64,000 bases of DNA from Pseudomonas azerbaijanoccidentalis (GCF_019145495.1 NZ_JAHSTU010000012.1:98130-162129); one strand, 5' to 3'. Shown: positions 51,800 through 61,227, counted from the first letter of the stretch. The notes: generated from the letters alone by a model not told the origin. Numbers and translations are program-made.

Positions 51800-53332
51800 G
51801 TGACTGCGCTTAATTTGATCCCCGGCCAACTGACCCTCGCTCAACTGCGTGACGTGTATCAGCAAGCGGTGAAACTGACCCTCGACAACAGCGCTTCGGC
51901 GCAGATCGAAGCCAGCGTTGCCTGCGTGGAACAGATCCTCGCCGAGAACCGCACCGCTTACGGCATTAACACCGGTTTCGGCCTGCTGGCCTCGACCCGC
52001 ATCGCCAGCGAAGACCTGGAAAACCTGCAGCGCTCGCTGGTGCTGTCCCACGCTGCCGGTGTCGGTCAACCGATCAGCGATGACCTGGTGCGGCTGATCA
52101 TGGTGCTCAAGGTCAACAGCCTGAGCCGTGGTTTCTCCGGCATCCGCCGGGTGGTGATCGACGCGCTGATCACCCTGATCAACGCCGAGGTTTACCCGCA
52201 CATTCCACTGAAAGGTTCGGTAGGTGCTTCCGGTGACTTGGCGCCACTGGCCCACATGTCGCTGGTACTGCTGGGCGAAGGCAAGGCGCGTTACAAAGGC
52301 GAGTGGATGGAAGCCACCGAAGCGCTGAAAGTCGCCGGTCTGACCCCGCTGACCCTGGCCGCGAAAGAAGGGTTGGCGCTGCTTAACGGCACGCAAGTAT
52401 CCACCGCGTTTGCCCTGCGTGGTCTGTTCGAAGGCGAAGACTTGTTCGCCGGCGCCCTGGCTCTCGGTGGCCTGACCGTTGAAGCGGTATTGGGCTCGCG
52501 CTCGCCGTTTGACGCGCGCATCCACGCTGCCCGTGGCCAGAAAGGCCAGATCGACGCCGCTGCCGCTTACCGCGATCTGCTGGGCGAGCGCAGCGAAGTC
52601 TCTGACTCCCATGAAAACTGTGAGAAGGTGCAAGACCCGTACTCCCTGCGCTGCCAGCCGCAAGTCATGGGCGCGTGCTTGACCCAGTTCCGTCAGGCGG
52701 CCGAAGTGCTGGCCGTCGAGGCCAACGCGGTCTCCGACAACCCGTTGGTTTTCGCGGCTGAAGGCGACGTGATTTCCGGCGGTAACTTCCACGCCGAGCC
52801 GGTGGCCATGGCCGCAGACAACATGGCGTTGGCCATCGCTGAAATCGGCTCCCTGAGCGAGCGCCGTATCTCGCTGATGATGGACAAACACATGTCGCAA
52901 CTGCCGCCGTTCCTGGTGGCCAATGGAGGCGTTAACTCCGGCTTCATGATCGCCCAAGTGACCGCTGCCGCACTGGCCAGCGAGAACAAGGCCCTGTCCC
53001 ATCCGCATTCGGTGGACAGCCTGCCGACCTCCGCCAACCAGGAAGACCATGTGTCGATGGCTCCGGCTGCGGGCAAGCGTCTGTGGGAAATGGCCGAGAA
53101 CACACGCGGGATTCTCGCGGTGGAATGGCTGGCGGCGGTGCAGGGCCTGGACCTGCGCAACGGTCTGAAGACGTCGACGAAGCTGGAAAAGGCTCGCGCC
53201 ATTCTGCGTAAAGAAGTGCCGTTTTATGAGAAGGACCGGTTCTTTGCACCGGACATCAATGCGGCCAGCGAGTTGTTGGCGTCGCGTTGCCTGAACGAAC
53301 TGATCGCGGCCAAGTTGCTGCCTAGCCTTTAA
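51800..53332 (+). CDS. hutH: histidine ammonia-lyase HutH
   Basis: 510 residues. It deaminates histidine to urocanate, the entry step of the pathway. The MIO triad Ala143-Ser144-Gly145 lies in GSVGASGDLAPLAHM; Tyr54, His84, the QDPYSLR Tyr/Arg, the GNFHAEP Phe and the QEDH Glu are all present. The GTG at 51800 is preferred over the ATG at 51794 because AGGAG (51788-51792) is 7 bases from the GTG but only 1 from the ATG. It is the working copy of the two lyase-type genes. Confidence 0.96.
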   Translation: MTALNLIPGQLTLAQLRDVYQQAVKLTLDNSASAQIEASVACVEQILAENRTAYGINTGFGLLASTRIASEDLENLQRSLVLSHAAGVGQPISDDLVRLIMVLKVNSLSRGFSGIRRVVIDALITLINAEVYPHIPLKGSVGASGDLAPLAHMSLVLLGEGKARYKGEWMEATEALKVAGLTPLTLAAKEGLALLNGTQVSTAFALRGLFEGEDLFAGALALGGLTVEAVLGSRSPFDARIHAARGQKGQIDAAAAYRDLLGERSEVSDSHENCEKVQDPYSLRCQPQVMGACLTQFRQAAEVLAVEANAVSDNPLVFAAEGDVISGGNFHAEPVAMAADNMALAIAEIGSLSERRISLMMDKHMSQLPPFLVANGGVNSGFMIAQVTAAALASENKALSHPHSVDSLPTSANQEDHVSMAPAAGKRLWEMAENTRGILAVEWLAAVQGLDLRNGLKTSTKLEKARAILRKEVPFYEKDRFFAPDINAASELLASRCLNELIAAKLLPSL

Positions 53333-53341
53333 TGGATCCCC

Positions 53342-53420
53342 TGTAGGAGCTGCCGCAGGCTGCGATCTTTTGATCTTGCATTTAAAGATCGCAGCCTCGT
53401 TGCACTCGACAGCTCCTACA
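53342..53420. repeat. REP/REPIN-type inverted repeat, family A (asymmetric variant)
   Basis: TGTAGGAGCTGCCGCAGGCT, then the arm AGATCGCAGCCTCGTTGCAC followed by TCGACAGCTCCTAC, again with the CTTCGG turn replaced. Between hutH and hutI. Confidence 0.88.
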
Positions 53421-53478
53421 GAGGAATGCATACCCTGTGGGAGCGCGATCAGATTTTGAATTTTGTGGAGACTAAGGG

Positions 53479-54684
53479 ATGAAAACCCTCTGGCAACACT
53501 GCCACGTCGCAACCATGGCGCAAGGTGTCTACTCGATCATCGAGGACGCGGCGATCGTGACGTCCGGTGCGCTCATCGAGTGGATCGGCCCGCGCGCTGA
53601 ACTGCCGGCGGGCGAGTACCCGGCCGTCAACGATTTGAACGGGGCCTGGGTTACGCCGGGCCTGATCGACTGCCACACCCACACGGTGTTCGGCGGTAAC
53701 CGCAGCGGTGAATTCGAGCAGCGCCTGCAAGGCGTCAGCTACGCGGAAATTGCCGCTGCCGGGGGTGGCATCGCCAGCACCGTACGTGCCACCCGTGCTG
53801 CAAGTGAGGACGAGCTGTTCGTCAGCGCCGCTAAACGTCTGAAAAGCCTGATGCGCGATGGCGTCACCAGCATCGAAATCAAGTCCGGCTACGGTCTGGA
53901 CCTGGCCAACGAACGCAAGATGCTTCGCGTGGCCCGCCGCCTCGGTGCCGAACTGCCAGTCAGCGTGCGCGCCACTTGCCTGGCCGCTCACGCCTTGCCA
54001 CCCGAATACAAGGATCGCGCCGACGACTACATCGATCACATCTGCGCCGACATGCTCCCAGCGCTGGCCGCCGAAGGACTCGTGGATGCGGTGGATGCAT
54101 TTTGCGAATACCTGGCGTTCTCGCCCGAGCAGGTCGAGCGCGTCTTCATTACTGCTCAGGAACTGGGTTTGCCGGTGAAGCTGCACGCCGAGCAATTGTC
54201 GTCGCTGCACGGTTCCAGCCTCGCGGCGCGTTACCACGCGCTGTCCGCCGATCACCTGGAATTCATGACCGAGGACGACGCCATTGCCATGGCGAAATCC
54301 GGCACGGTCGCGGTGCTGTTGCCCGGCGCGTTCTACTTCCTGCGCGAAACCCAATTGCCGCCGATGGAAGCCCTGCGCAAGCACGGCGTGAAAATTGCCA
54401 TCGCCAGCGACCTTAACCCGGGCACCTCGCCGGCGCTGTCGTTGCGCCTGATGCTGAACATGGCGTGCACCTGTTTCCGCATGACCCCGGAAGAAACCCT
54501 GGCCGGCGCGACGATTCACGCTGCCACGGCCTTGGGCATGGCTGACACCCACGGTTCGCTGGAGGCCGGCAAGGTGGCGGATTTCGTCGCCTGGCAAATC
54601 GATCGTCCGGCCGACCTGTGTTACTGGTTGGGCGGCGACCTGGAAAAACGCGTCGTGCGCCACGGCGTCGAAACGAGTCTGTAG
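53479..54684 (+). CDS. hutI: imidazolonepropionase HutI
   Basis: 401 residues, amidohydrolase fold. It opens 4-imidazolone-5-propionate to formiminoglutamate. Metal and substrate motifs: LIDCHTHTVFGGNRSGEFEQRL, EIKSGYGLD, KLHAEQLSSLHGS and the Asp in IASDLNPGTSP. Start ATG follows GGAGACTAAGG. It is 10 bp upstream of hutG, with which it forms the operon end. Confidence 0.96.
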   Translation: MKTLWQHCHVATMAQGVYSIIEDAAIVTSGALIEWIGPRAELPAGEYPAVNDLNGAWVTPGLIDCHTHTVFGGNRSGEFEQRLQGVSYAEIAAAGGGIASTVRATRAASEDELFVSAAKRLKSLMRDGVTSIEIKSGYGLDLANERKMLRVARRLGAELPVSVRATCLAAHALPPEYKDRADDYIDHICADMLPALAAEGLVDAVDAFCEYLAFSPEQVERVFITAQELGLPVKLHAEQLSSLHGSSLAARYHALSADHLEFMTEDDAIAMAKSGTVAVLLPGAFYFLRETQLPPMEALRKHGVKIAIASDLNPGTSPALSLRLMLNMACTCFRMTPEETLAGATIHAATALGMADTHGSLEAGKVADFVAWQIDRPADLCYWLGGDLEKRVVRHGVETSL

Positions 54685-54694
54685 GAGAGCAGTT

Positions 54695-55498
54695 GTGGAT
54701 AAGGTTCTGAATTTCAAACAAGGCCGCGTACCGCTGCTGATCAGCATGCCTCACGCCGGTGTGCGCCTGACACCTGCGGTTGAAGCCGGGCTGATTCCCG
54801 ACGCGAAAAGCCTGCCGGACACCGACTGGCACATCCCGCAGCTTTACGACTTCGCCGCCGAACTGGGCGCCAGCACCCTGGCCGCCGAGTACTCGCGGTT
54901 CGTCATCGATCTTAACCGGCCGTCCGACGACAAGCCTTTGTACGTGGGGGCGACCACCGGCCTGTACCCGGCCACGCTGTTCGACGGCATACCGTTGTTC
55001 CGCGAAGGGCTGGAGCCGTCGAAAGACGAACGCGCAACCTATCTTGAGCAGATCTGGACGCCGTATCACAACACTTTGCAAAACGAACTGGCGCGCCTGA
55101 AAGCCGAGTTCGGCTATGCGCTGCTGTTCGATGCGCACTCGATCCGCTCGATCATTCCGCACCTGTTCGACGGCAAGCTGCCGGACTTCAACCTCGGCAC
55201 GTTCAACGGCGCCAGTTGCGATCCACTGCTTGCCACGCAACTGGAAGCGATCTGTGCCGGGCATCCGGACTACAGCCATGTGCTCAACGGGCGCTTCAAG
55301 GGCGGCCACATCACCCGGCATTACGGTAACCCGGCAGAAAACATTCATGCGGTGCAGCTGGAACTGGGGCAGTGCACGTACATGGAAGAGTTTGAGCCGT
55401 TCCGTTATCGGCCGGATCTGGCGGAGCCGACGCGGGTGGTGTTGAAGGAATTGCTGCAAGGGTTGTTGGCTTGGGGTCAAAAACACCACCAACGCTGA
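54695..55498 (+). CDS. hutG: N-formylglutamate deformylase HutG
   Basis: 267 residues, FGase family. It hydrolyses N-formylglutamate to glutamate and formate, closing the five-step branch that HutF opens. Motifs: LLISMPHAGVRLTPAVE, DTDWHIPQLYDF, FVIDLNRPSDDKPLY, and LLFDAHSIRSIIP. GTG start. Last gene of the hut operon; REP follows. Confidence 0.95.
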   Translation: MDKVLNFKQGRVPLLISMPHAGVRLTPAVEAGLIPDAKSLPDTDWHIPQLYDFAAELGASTLAAEYSRFVIDLNRPSDDKPLYVGATTGLYPATLFDGIPLFREGLEPSKDERATYLEQIWTPYHNTLQNELARLKAEFGYALLFDAHSIRSIIPHLFDGKLPDFNLGTFNGASCDPLLATQLEAICAGHPDYSHVLNGRFKGGHITRHYGNPAENIHAVQLELGQCTYMEEFEPFRYRPDLAEPTRVVLKELLQGLLAWGQKHHQR

Positions 55499-55500
55499 AG

Positions 55501-55580
55501 ATCAAAAGATCGCAGCCTTTGGCAGCTCCCACAGGTGTTCGCAATGCCATGTAGGAGCTGCCGAAGGCTGCGATCTTTTT
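55501..55580. repeat. REP/REPIN-type inverted repeat, family A
   Basis: ATCAAAAGATCGCAGCCTTT faces GGAGCTGCCGAAGGCTGCGA at the end of the hut operon. Confidence 0.92.
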
Positions 55581-55698
55581 TGTCGCCTCTGTGCAAATCT
55601 CAGTCGCCACAGTTCGCTTTTACCGCTCGTCTGCTGCGTAATGTTCTGCCCACGGTGCACAAAGACACCGGCCGACAATAATCCGCTGCCGCACGAGA

Positions 55699-56664
55699 AT
55701 GCTCCCTATGACAAGCCCCAAAGGTCTGTTCACCCGCTGTCTCTCAATCTTCTGCGGTACCGCTCTGTTGAGCGCCGGCGCCATGGCCGCTGATGACGCG
55801 TCCTGTAAAACCGTACGCATGGGCGTGGTCAACTGGACCGACGTGATCGCCACCAGCGGCATGGCCGATGTGTTGCTCAACGGCCTCGGCTACGAAAGCA
55901 AGCAAACCAGCGCCGTGCAGCAAATCATCTTCGCCGGCATCCGCGACAAGCGCCTGGACATCTTCCTCGGTTACTGGAAGCCGGCGATGGACAAGAACAT
56001 CGCACCCTTCGTGGCGGCCAATCAGGTCAAGGTGATGGACAAACCAAGCCTGGCGGACGCCCAGGCCACGCTCGCCGTTCCTGACTATGTGGCAGCGGCC
56101 GGTCTGAAAACCTTCGCCGACATCGCCAGATTCAAAGACCAGCTCGGCGGCAAGATTTACGGTATCGAGCCGGGCAGCGGCGCCAACACCACGATCAAGA
56201 CCATGATCGAAACCAATCATTTTGGCCTCAAGGACTTCAAACTGATCGAGTCCGGTGAAGCCGGTATGCTTGCCGCCGTTCAGCGCGCGGTGAATCGCAA
56301 GGAGTTCGTGGTGTTCGTCGGCTGGACGCCGCACCCGATGAACATCAACATGAAGATCGACTATCTGACCGGCAGCGAAGACGTTTATGGTCCGAATGAA
56401 GGCGCTGCGACAGTCTCCACCGTGACCGCGCCGGATTACGCCCAGCGCTGCCCGAACGTCAATCGTCTGCTGGAAAACCTGACCTTCACCGCTGCCCAGG
56501 AAAGCCAGTTGATGGTGCCGATCATGGAGCGCCAGACGCCTCAGGATGTCGCGAAAAAATGGCTGCGTGACCATCCGCAAGATCTGCAGCGCTGGCTGGC
56601 CGGTGTCAGCAGTTTCGATGGCAAGGACGGCGTGGCCACGGTTCAGGCGAGCCTGAAAAACTGA
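55699..56664 (+). CDS. orphan quaternary-amine-type ABC solute-binding protein
   Basis: 321 residues. Signal peptide (RCLSIFCGTALLSAGAMA). An OpuAC/ChoX-like type II binding fold: VRMGVVNWTDVIATSGMADVLLNGLGYES, FLGYWKPAMDKNIAPFV, GIEPGSGANTTIKTM, and VFVGWTPHPMN. Trp-rich lobes of this sort bind choline, carnitine or betaine in Pseudomonas orphan SBPs that share one Cbc-type transporter; the ligand here is inferred. No permease is adjacent. The TGA overlaps the next gene's ATG (TGATG). Alternative start 55708. The 117 bp before it show no clear promoter. Confidence 0.82.
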   Translation: MLPMTSPKGLFTRCLSIFCGTALLSAGAMAADDASCKTVRMGVVNWTDVIATSGMADVLLNGLGYESKQTSAVQQIIFAGIRDKRLDIFLGYWKPAMDKNIAPFVAANQVKVMDKPSLADAQATLAVPDYVAAAGLKTFADIARFKDQLGGKIYGIEPGSGANTTIKTMIETNHFGLKDFKLIESGEAGMLAAVQRAVNRKEFVVFVGWTPHPMNINMKIDYLTGSEDVYGPNEGAATVSTVTAPDYAQRCPNVNRLLENLTFTAAQESQLMVPIMERQTPQDVAKKWLRDHPQDLQRWLAGVSSFDGKDGVATVQASLKN

Positions 56665-57581
56665 TGGCGACCTATCCTTTATCCGAACAACTTTCGGCGT
56701 TCGTCGACAAAACCCTGAGCTTCAACAGCACCGAAAGCAGCCTGGATGGATTGCGCCAGGCCTACAGCGAGATGTGCCGGGCATTTACTCCGCCACGTCC
56801 CGCCGGGCTTTATGTCGTCGATTTTGAATTGGCCGGAGTGGCGGTGCGGTCATACCAACCGCCGGTCTCATCGTCTACCGATGCTGTTCCGTGCATCGTT
56901 TACCTGCATGGCGGCGGCTGGGTGGTAGGGGATCTGGATTCCCATGATTTCATCTGCGCGGAATTGGCCTCGACACTGGGCGTGATGGTGATCGCCGTCG
57001 ATTACCGTCTGGCGCCCGAGCATCCGTTTCCGGCGGCGTTCGACGATTGCCTGAAAGTCTGGCGGGCGCTACGCACGGGGCCCTTTCAACTGGACCCAGG
57101 ACGTACGCTGGTGGCGGGTGACAGCGCCGGCGGCAATCTTGCGGCTGCGCTGTGCCTGGCCTTACGCGATGCCGGTGAGCCGTTGCCGGCGGCGCAGGTT
57201 CTGATCTACCCGGGGCTGGGTGGCGATCACCGTTTAGCGTCGCGCAGTGAATGTTTTGACGCACCGTTGCTCAGCAGCAGTGATCTGGATTGTTACCACG
57301 CATTGTACTTGCGTGGCACGGCAAAGCCGGGCGCTTACGCGATGCCGCTCTTGGCCACGGATTTCAGTGGGCTGCCACCGGCATGGATTGCCGTGGCGCA
57401 ATTCGATCCGTTGCGCGATGACGGCATGCTTTACGCCGAGCGCCTGAACGCCGCCGGTGTGACGGCGACCTTGTACTACGGCGAAGGGTTGATACACGGT
57501 TGTTTGCGAGCGCGGGGGCAGGCTGCCGAGGTGGATGCGTTGTACGAAACGCTGCTCAGGTATCTCGCGGAAAAACTCTGA
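56664..57581 (+). CDS. alpha/beta hydrolase of the hormone-sensitive-lipase type
   Basis: 305 residues. The oxyanion-hole motif HGGGWVVGD (about residue 79), the nucleophile in GDSAGGNLAAAL (about 154), an Asp in AQFDPLRDDG and the His in LIHGCLR complete a catalytic triad. It is a cytosolic esterase or lipase with unknown substrate. It overlaps the binding protein gene (TGATG), so uptake and ester hydrolysis of some quaternary-amine ester is an attractive but unproven idea. Confidence 0.85.
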   Translation: MATYPLSEQLSAFVDKTLSFNSTESSLDGLRQAYSEMCRAFTPPRPAGLYVVDFELAGVAVRSYQPPVSSSTDAVPCIVYLHGGGWVVGDLDSHDFICAELASTLGVMVIAVDYRLAPEHPFPAAFDDCLKVWRALRTGPFQLDPGRTLVAGDSAGGNLAAALCLALRDAGEPLPAAQVLIYPGLGGDHRLASRSECFDAPLLSSSDLDCYHALYLRGTAKPGAYAMPLLATDFSGLPPAWIAVAQFDPLRDDGMLYAERLNAAGVTATLYYGEGLIHGCLRARGQAAEVDALYETLLRYLAEKL

Positions 57582-57685
57582 CCCTGCAAGGGCATGCTCA
57601 TTGACGTAAATCGGGTTTATGATGCCCAACGGCAGAATAATAGAAGTCCCCACAGGGATGACCTCGACCCCTTACGGAGCGCGCA

Positions 57686-58657
57686 ATGCAGACTTTGTAC
57701 CCGCAGATCAAACCCCACGCCCGGCACGATCTGGCCGTCGACGCGACTCACACGCTGTATGTCGACGAAAGCGGTTCACCGGAAGGTTTGCCGGTGGTGT
57801 TCATTCACGGCGGCCCCGGCGCCGGGTGTGATGCCCAGAGCCGTCGGTACTTCGATCCAAACCTGTATCGCATTGTCACCTTCGACCAGCGCGGTTGCGG
57901 CCGCTCCACGCCCCACGCGAGCCTGGAAAACAACACCACCTGGGATCTGGTCGCCGACCTTGAGCGTATCCGTAAACACCTGGGCATCGACAAATGGGTG
58001 CTGTTCGGTGGCTCCTGGGGTTCGACCCTGGCACTGGCTTATGCGCAAACCCATCCAGAGCGCGTGCACGGTCTGATCCTGCGCGGGATTTTTCTCTGCC
58101 GTCCCCAGGAAATCGAGTGGTTCTATCAGGCCGGTGCCAGCCGTCTGTTCCCCGATTACTGGCAGGACTACGTGGCGCCGATCCCGTTGGACGAGCGTGA
58201 CGACCTGCTCAATGCTTTCCACAAACGCCTGACCGGCAATGATCAGATTGCCCAGATGCACGCGGCCAAAGCCTGGTCGCTGTGGGAAGGCCGGACCGCG
58301 ACCCTGCGTCCGAACCCGTTGGTGGTCGATCGTTTCTCCGAACCTCAACGGGCGCTGTCGATTGCCCGCATCGAATGCCACTACTTCACCAACAACGCCT
58401 TCCTTGAGCCGAACCAGTTGATTCGCGACATGGGCAAGATCGCGCACTTGCCCGGCGTGATTGTCCATGGCCGCTACGACGTGATCTGTCCATTGGACAA
58501 CGCTTGGGAACTGCACCAGGCCTGGCCGAACAGCGAGCTGCAAGTCATTCGCGACGCCGGGCACGCCGCTTCCGAGCCGGGCATCACCGACGCCTTGGTG
58601 CGTGCCGCCGATCAGATGGCGCGACGCCTGCTCGATCTGGCCCCTGACGAAGCATGA
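57686..58657 (+). CDS. pip: prolyl iminopeptidase (S33)
   Basis: 323 residues. It removes N-terminal proline from peptides. The HGGPGAGCD oxyanion motif (about residue 46), the nucleophile in LFGGSWGSTLALAYA (about 110), and the C-terminal VHGRYDVICPLD and DAGHAASEP (Asp and His) form the triad. Ends overlapping dtd by 4 bp. ATG at 57686 preceded by GGAG. Confidence 0.95.
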   Translation: MQTLYPQIKPHARHDLAVDATHTLYVDESGSPEGLPVVFIHGGPGAGCDAQSRRYFDPNLYRIVTFDQRGCGRSTPHASLENNTTWDLVADLERIRKHLGIDKWVLFGGSWGSTLALAYAQTHPERVHGLILRGIFLCRPQEIEWFYQAGASRLFPDYWQDYVAPIPLDERDDLLNAFHKRLTGNDQIAQMHAAKAWSLWEGRTATLRPNPLVVDRFSEPQRALSIARIECHYFTNNAFLEPNQLIRDMGKIAHLPGVIVHGRYDVICPLDNAWELHQAWPNSELQVIRDAGHAASEPGITDALVRAADQMARRLLDLAPDEA

Positions 58658-59091
58658 AGGGTTTGCTGCAGCGCGTGCGTGGCGCGCGCGTCGAGGTCGC
58701 GGGCGAGGTAGTGGGTGCGGTCGAGCAGGGTCTGCTGGTGCTGGTGGCTGTCGAGCCCGACGACACGCGGGCCAGCGCCGACAAACTTCTCAATAAGCTG
58801 CTTAACTATCGAGTGTTCAGCGACGCCGAGGGCAAGATGAATTTGTCCTTGGCGGACGTGGGCGGCGGGTTGCTGCTGGTCTCACAGTTCACCCTGGCCG
58901 CCGATACCAAGAGCGGGTTGCGCCCGAGTTTCTCGACCGCCGCCCCTCCGGCCCTGGGCGAGGAGCTTTTCGACTATTTATTAGGCAAAGCGAAACAGGT
59001 GCATGGCACTGTGGCATCAGGTAGATTCGGCGCGGATATGCAGGTGCACCTGGTCAATGACGGCCCGGTAACCTTCCTGTTACAGACCTGA
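58654..59091 (+). CDS. dtd: D-aminoacyl-tRNA deacylase
   Basis: 145 residues. It removes D-amino acids (and Gly mischarged on tRNA-Ala) from tRNA. The two cross-subunit motifs are visible: LVSQFTLAADTKSGLRPSF and the Gly-cisPro NDGPVTFLLQT at the C-terminus. It overlaps pip by 4 bp. Confidence 0.96.
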   Translation: MKGLLQRVRGARVEVAGEVVGAVEQGLLVLVAVEPDDTRASADKLLNKLLNYRVFSDAEGKMNLSLADVGGGLLLVSQFTLAADTKSGLRPSFSTAAPPALGEELFDYLLGKAKQVHGTVASGRFGADMQVHLVNDGPVTFLLQT

Positions 59092-59259
59092 AAGCGCTTG
59101 AAACATCTTTTTAAGCGTATTTCGACTGAAAACAGGCGTTTTTCCCGATAAATACTTTGTTACCCCTGATGCGTTGTAACGCGGCCTACTAGATAATCGC
59201 GCGCTACGGGGATCAGCGTTCGTTGGTCCATTTTGACTTAGGTAGAGACTTGTCTGGAT

Positions 59260-59364
59260 CCGATTGGGGAATCATTTTGCCCCAGCGGAGTCGGAACAAT
59301 GCTCGCCAACTTGGCAAGAGTGGTCTGCAGGACCGGTTTTTATGTACCGGTAACCGTACAGACC
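59260..59364 (+). promoter_or_regulatory. structured leader before opgG
   Basis: The 321 bp between dtd and opgG hold three hairpins. (1) CCGA/TCGG with GGGG/CCCC (59260-59294). (2) GCCAA-C-TTGGC (59305-59315). (3) GGTCTG/CAGACC (59322-59364) enclosing two ACCGGT words. A GATAAT near 59192 could be a -10. A 5' leader with a regulatory fold is possible; the sequence gives no ligand clue. Confidence 0.4.
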
Positions 59365-59412
59365 CTTTAACTGGCCGTTGGTTTTTTGATCTGTTTTCGG
59401 CGAGGGTTGCTC

Positions 59413-61227
59413 GTGATTGTTAGTCCCTGTAACGCACCAAAATTGTCTGCCAAACGGTTACGTAGCGCTCTGGTAGCGGGCTCTGCTCTGCTCTGCCTGT
59501 TCAGCGCCGGCCAGCTTTGGGCATTCAATCTGGATGATGTATCGGTCAAGGCAAAAGAGCTGGCCGGGCAGAAGTACGAAGCGCCGCGCAGTAACCTGCC
59601 GAACGAATTCCGCGAGATGAAATTCGCGGACTATCAGAAAATTCGTTTCCTGACTGAAAAGGCCGAATGGGCGGACCAGAAAACCCCGTTCAAGCTGTCG
59701 TTCTATCACCAGGGCATGCATTTCGACACGCCGGTGAAAATCAACGAAATCACGGCGAACACCGTCGAAGAGATCAAATACGACCCAAGTCGCTTCGACT
59801 TCGGCGATCTCAAATTCGATCCTAAGGCCACTGAACAACTCGGCTATGCCGGTTTCCGTGTGCTGTACCCGATCAACAAGGCTGACAAGCAAGACGAAAT
59901 CATGACCATGCTCGGCGCGAGTTACTTCCGCGTTGTCGGCAAGGGTCACGTCTACGGTTTGTCCGCCCGTGGCATGGCAATCGACACCGCGTTGCCGTCC
60001 GGTGAAGAGTTCCCGCGTTTCCGCGAGTTCTGGATTCAACAGCCGAAGCCGGGCGACAAGCACCTGGTGATCTTCGCCCTGCTGGATTCGCCACGCGCGA
60101 CCGGTGCCTATCGCCTAACCCTGCGTCCGGGCAGCGACACCATTGTCGACGTCAAGGCACAGATGTTCCTGCGTGACAAAGTCACCAAGCTCGGCGTTGC
60201 ACCGCTGACCAGCATGTACCTGTTCGGCGCCAATCAGCCGTCGAAAGTGCTGAACTATCGTCGTGAACTGCACGATTCCAGCGGTCTGTCGATCCACGCC
60301 GGCAACGGCGAGTGGATCTGGCGCCCACTGAACAACCCGAAACACCTGGCCGTGAGCAACTTCTCGGTCGAAAACCCGCGTGGTTTCGGCTTGCTGCAAC
60401 GTGGTCGTGACTTCAGCCACTACGAAGACCTCGACGACCGCTACGACAAGCGTCCGAGCGCCTGGATCGAACCGAAGGGCGACTGGGGCAAGGGCTCCGT
60501 CGATCTGGTAGAGATTCCGACTGCTGACGAAACCAACGACAATATCGTGGCGTTCTGGAGCCCGGAAAAGCTGCCGGAACCTGGCCAGCCGCTTGATGTC
60601 GCTTATCGTATGCACTGGACCATGGACGAAGCTTCGATTCACGCGCCGGACAGCGCCTGGGTCAAGCAGACCTTGCGTTCCACCGGTGACGTCAAACAGT
60701 CCAACCTGATTCGTCAGCCGGACGGTAGCGTGGCGTACCTGGTGGACTTCGAAGGCCCGTCGCTGGCGGCATTGCCGGCCGATGCGGATGTTCGCAGCCA
60801 GGTCAGCGTGGGTGATAACGCCGAAATCGTTGAAAACAGCGTGCGTTACAACCCTGAAACCAAAGGCTGGCGCCTGACCTTGCGCATGAAGATCAAGGAC
60901 CCGAGCAAGTCCACCGAAATGCGTGCTGCCCTGGCGCAGCCTGTCGTGACGGCTGACCTGACCAAATCGGCGCTCCCGGCGTCGAACTCGTCCGTTGCCA
61001 AGGCCGACAAAGTCGCCGCCAAGCAGCAGGAGAAAACAGACAAGGAAGCCAAGCAAGCCGACGCCAAGCAGGCCGAAGCCAAGCCGGTTGCAGATGCCAA
61101 GGACAAGGCCAATACAGACGCCAAGCAGCCTGCCGCTGCTGACGCGGCCCCAGCCACACCGGAATCGGCGCCGACTGAAGAAGTCCTGACCGAGACCTGG
61201 AGCTATCAGTTGCCTGCCGATGAGTAA
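59413..61227 (+). CDS. opgG: osmoregulated periplasmic glucan biosynthesis protein OpgG
   Basis: 604 residues. Signal peptide (KRLRSALVAGSALLCLFSAGQLWA, ending near residue 37). The mature MdoG domain contains LPNEFREMKFADYQKIRF, FYHQGMHFDTPVK, GLSARGMAIDTALPSGEEFPRF and FGLLQRGRDFSHYEDLDDRYD. It modifies or branches periplasmic beta-glucans made by OpgH. Unusual is the tail (about 525-590), an Ala/Lys/Gln/Asp low-complexity segment after the fold. The start GTG at 59413 has GAGGG 6 bases upstream; the TTG at 59386 was rejected. The last 8 bp overlap opgH. Confidence 0.93.
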   Translation: MIVSPCNAPKLSAKRLRSALVAGSALLCLFSAGQLWAFNLDDVSVKAKELAGQKYEAPRSNLPNEFREMKFADYQKIRFLTEKAEWADQKTPFKLSFYHQGMHFDTPVKINEITANTVEEIKYDPSRFDFGDLKFDPKATEQLGYAGFRVLYPINKADKQDEIMTMLGASYFRVVGKGHVYGLSARGMAIDTALPSGEEFPRFREFWIQQPKPGDKHLVIFALLDSPRATGAYRLTLRPGSDTIVDVKAQMFLRDKVTKLGVAPLTSMYLFGANQPSKVLNYRRELHDSSGLSIHAGNGEWIWRPLNNPKHLAVSNFSVENPRGFGLLQRGRDFSHYEDLDDRYDKRPSAWIEPKGDWGKGSVDLVEIPTADETNDNIVAFWSPEKLPEPGQPLDVAYRMHWTMDEASIHAPDSAWVKQTLRSTGDVKQSNLIRQPDGSVAYLVDFEGPSLAALPADADVRSQVSVGDNAEIVENSVRYNPETKGWRLTLRMKIKDPSKSTEMRAALAQPVVTADLTKSALPASNSSVAKADKVAAKQQEKTDKEAKQADAKQAEAKPVADAKDKANTDAKQPAAADAAPATPESAPTEEVLTETWSYQLPADE

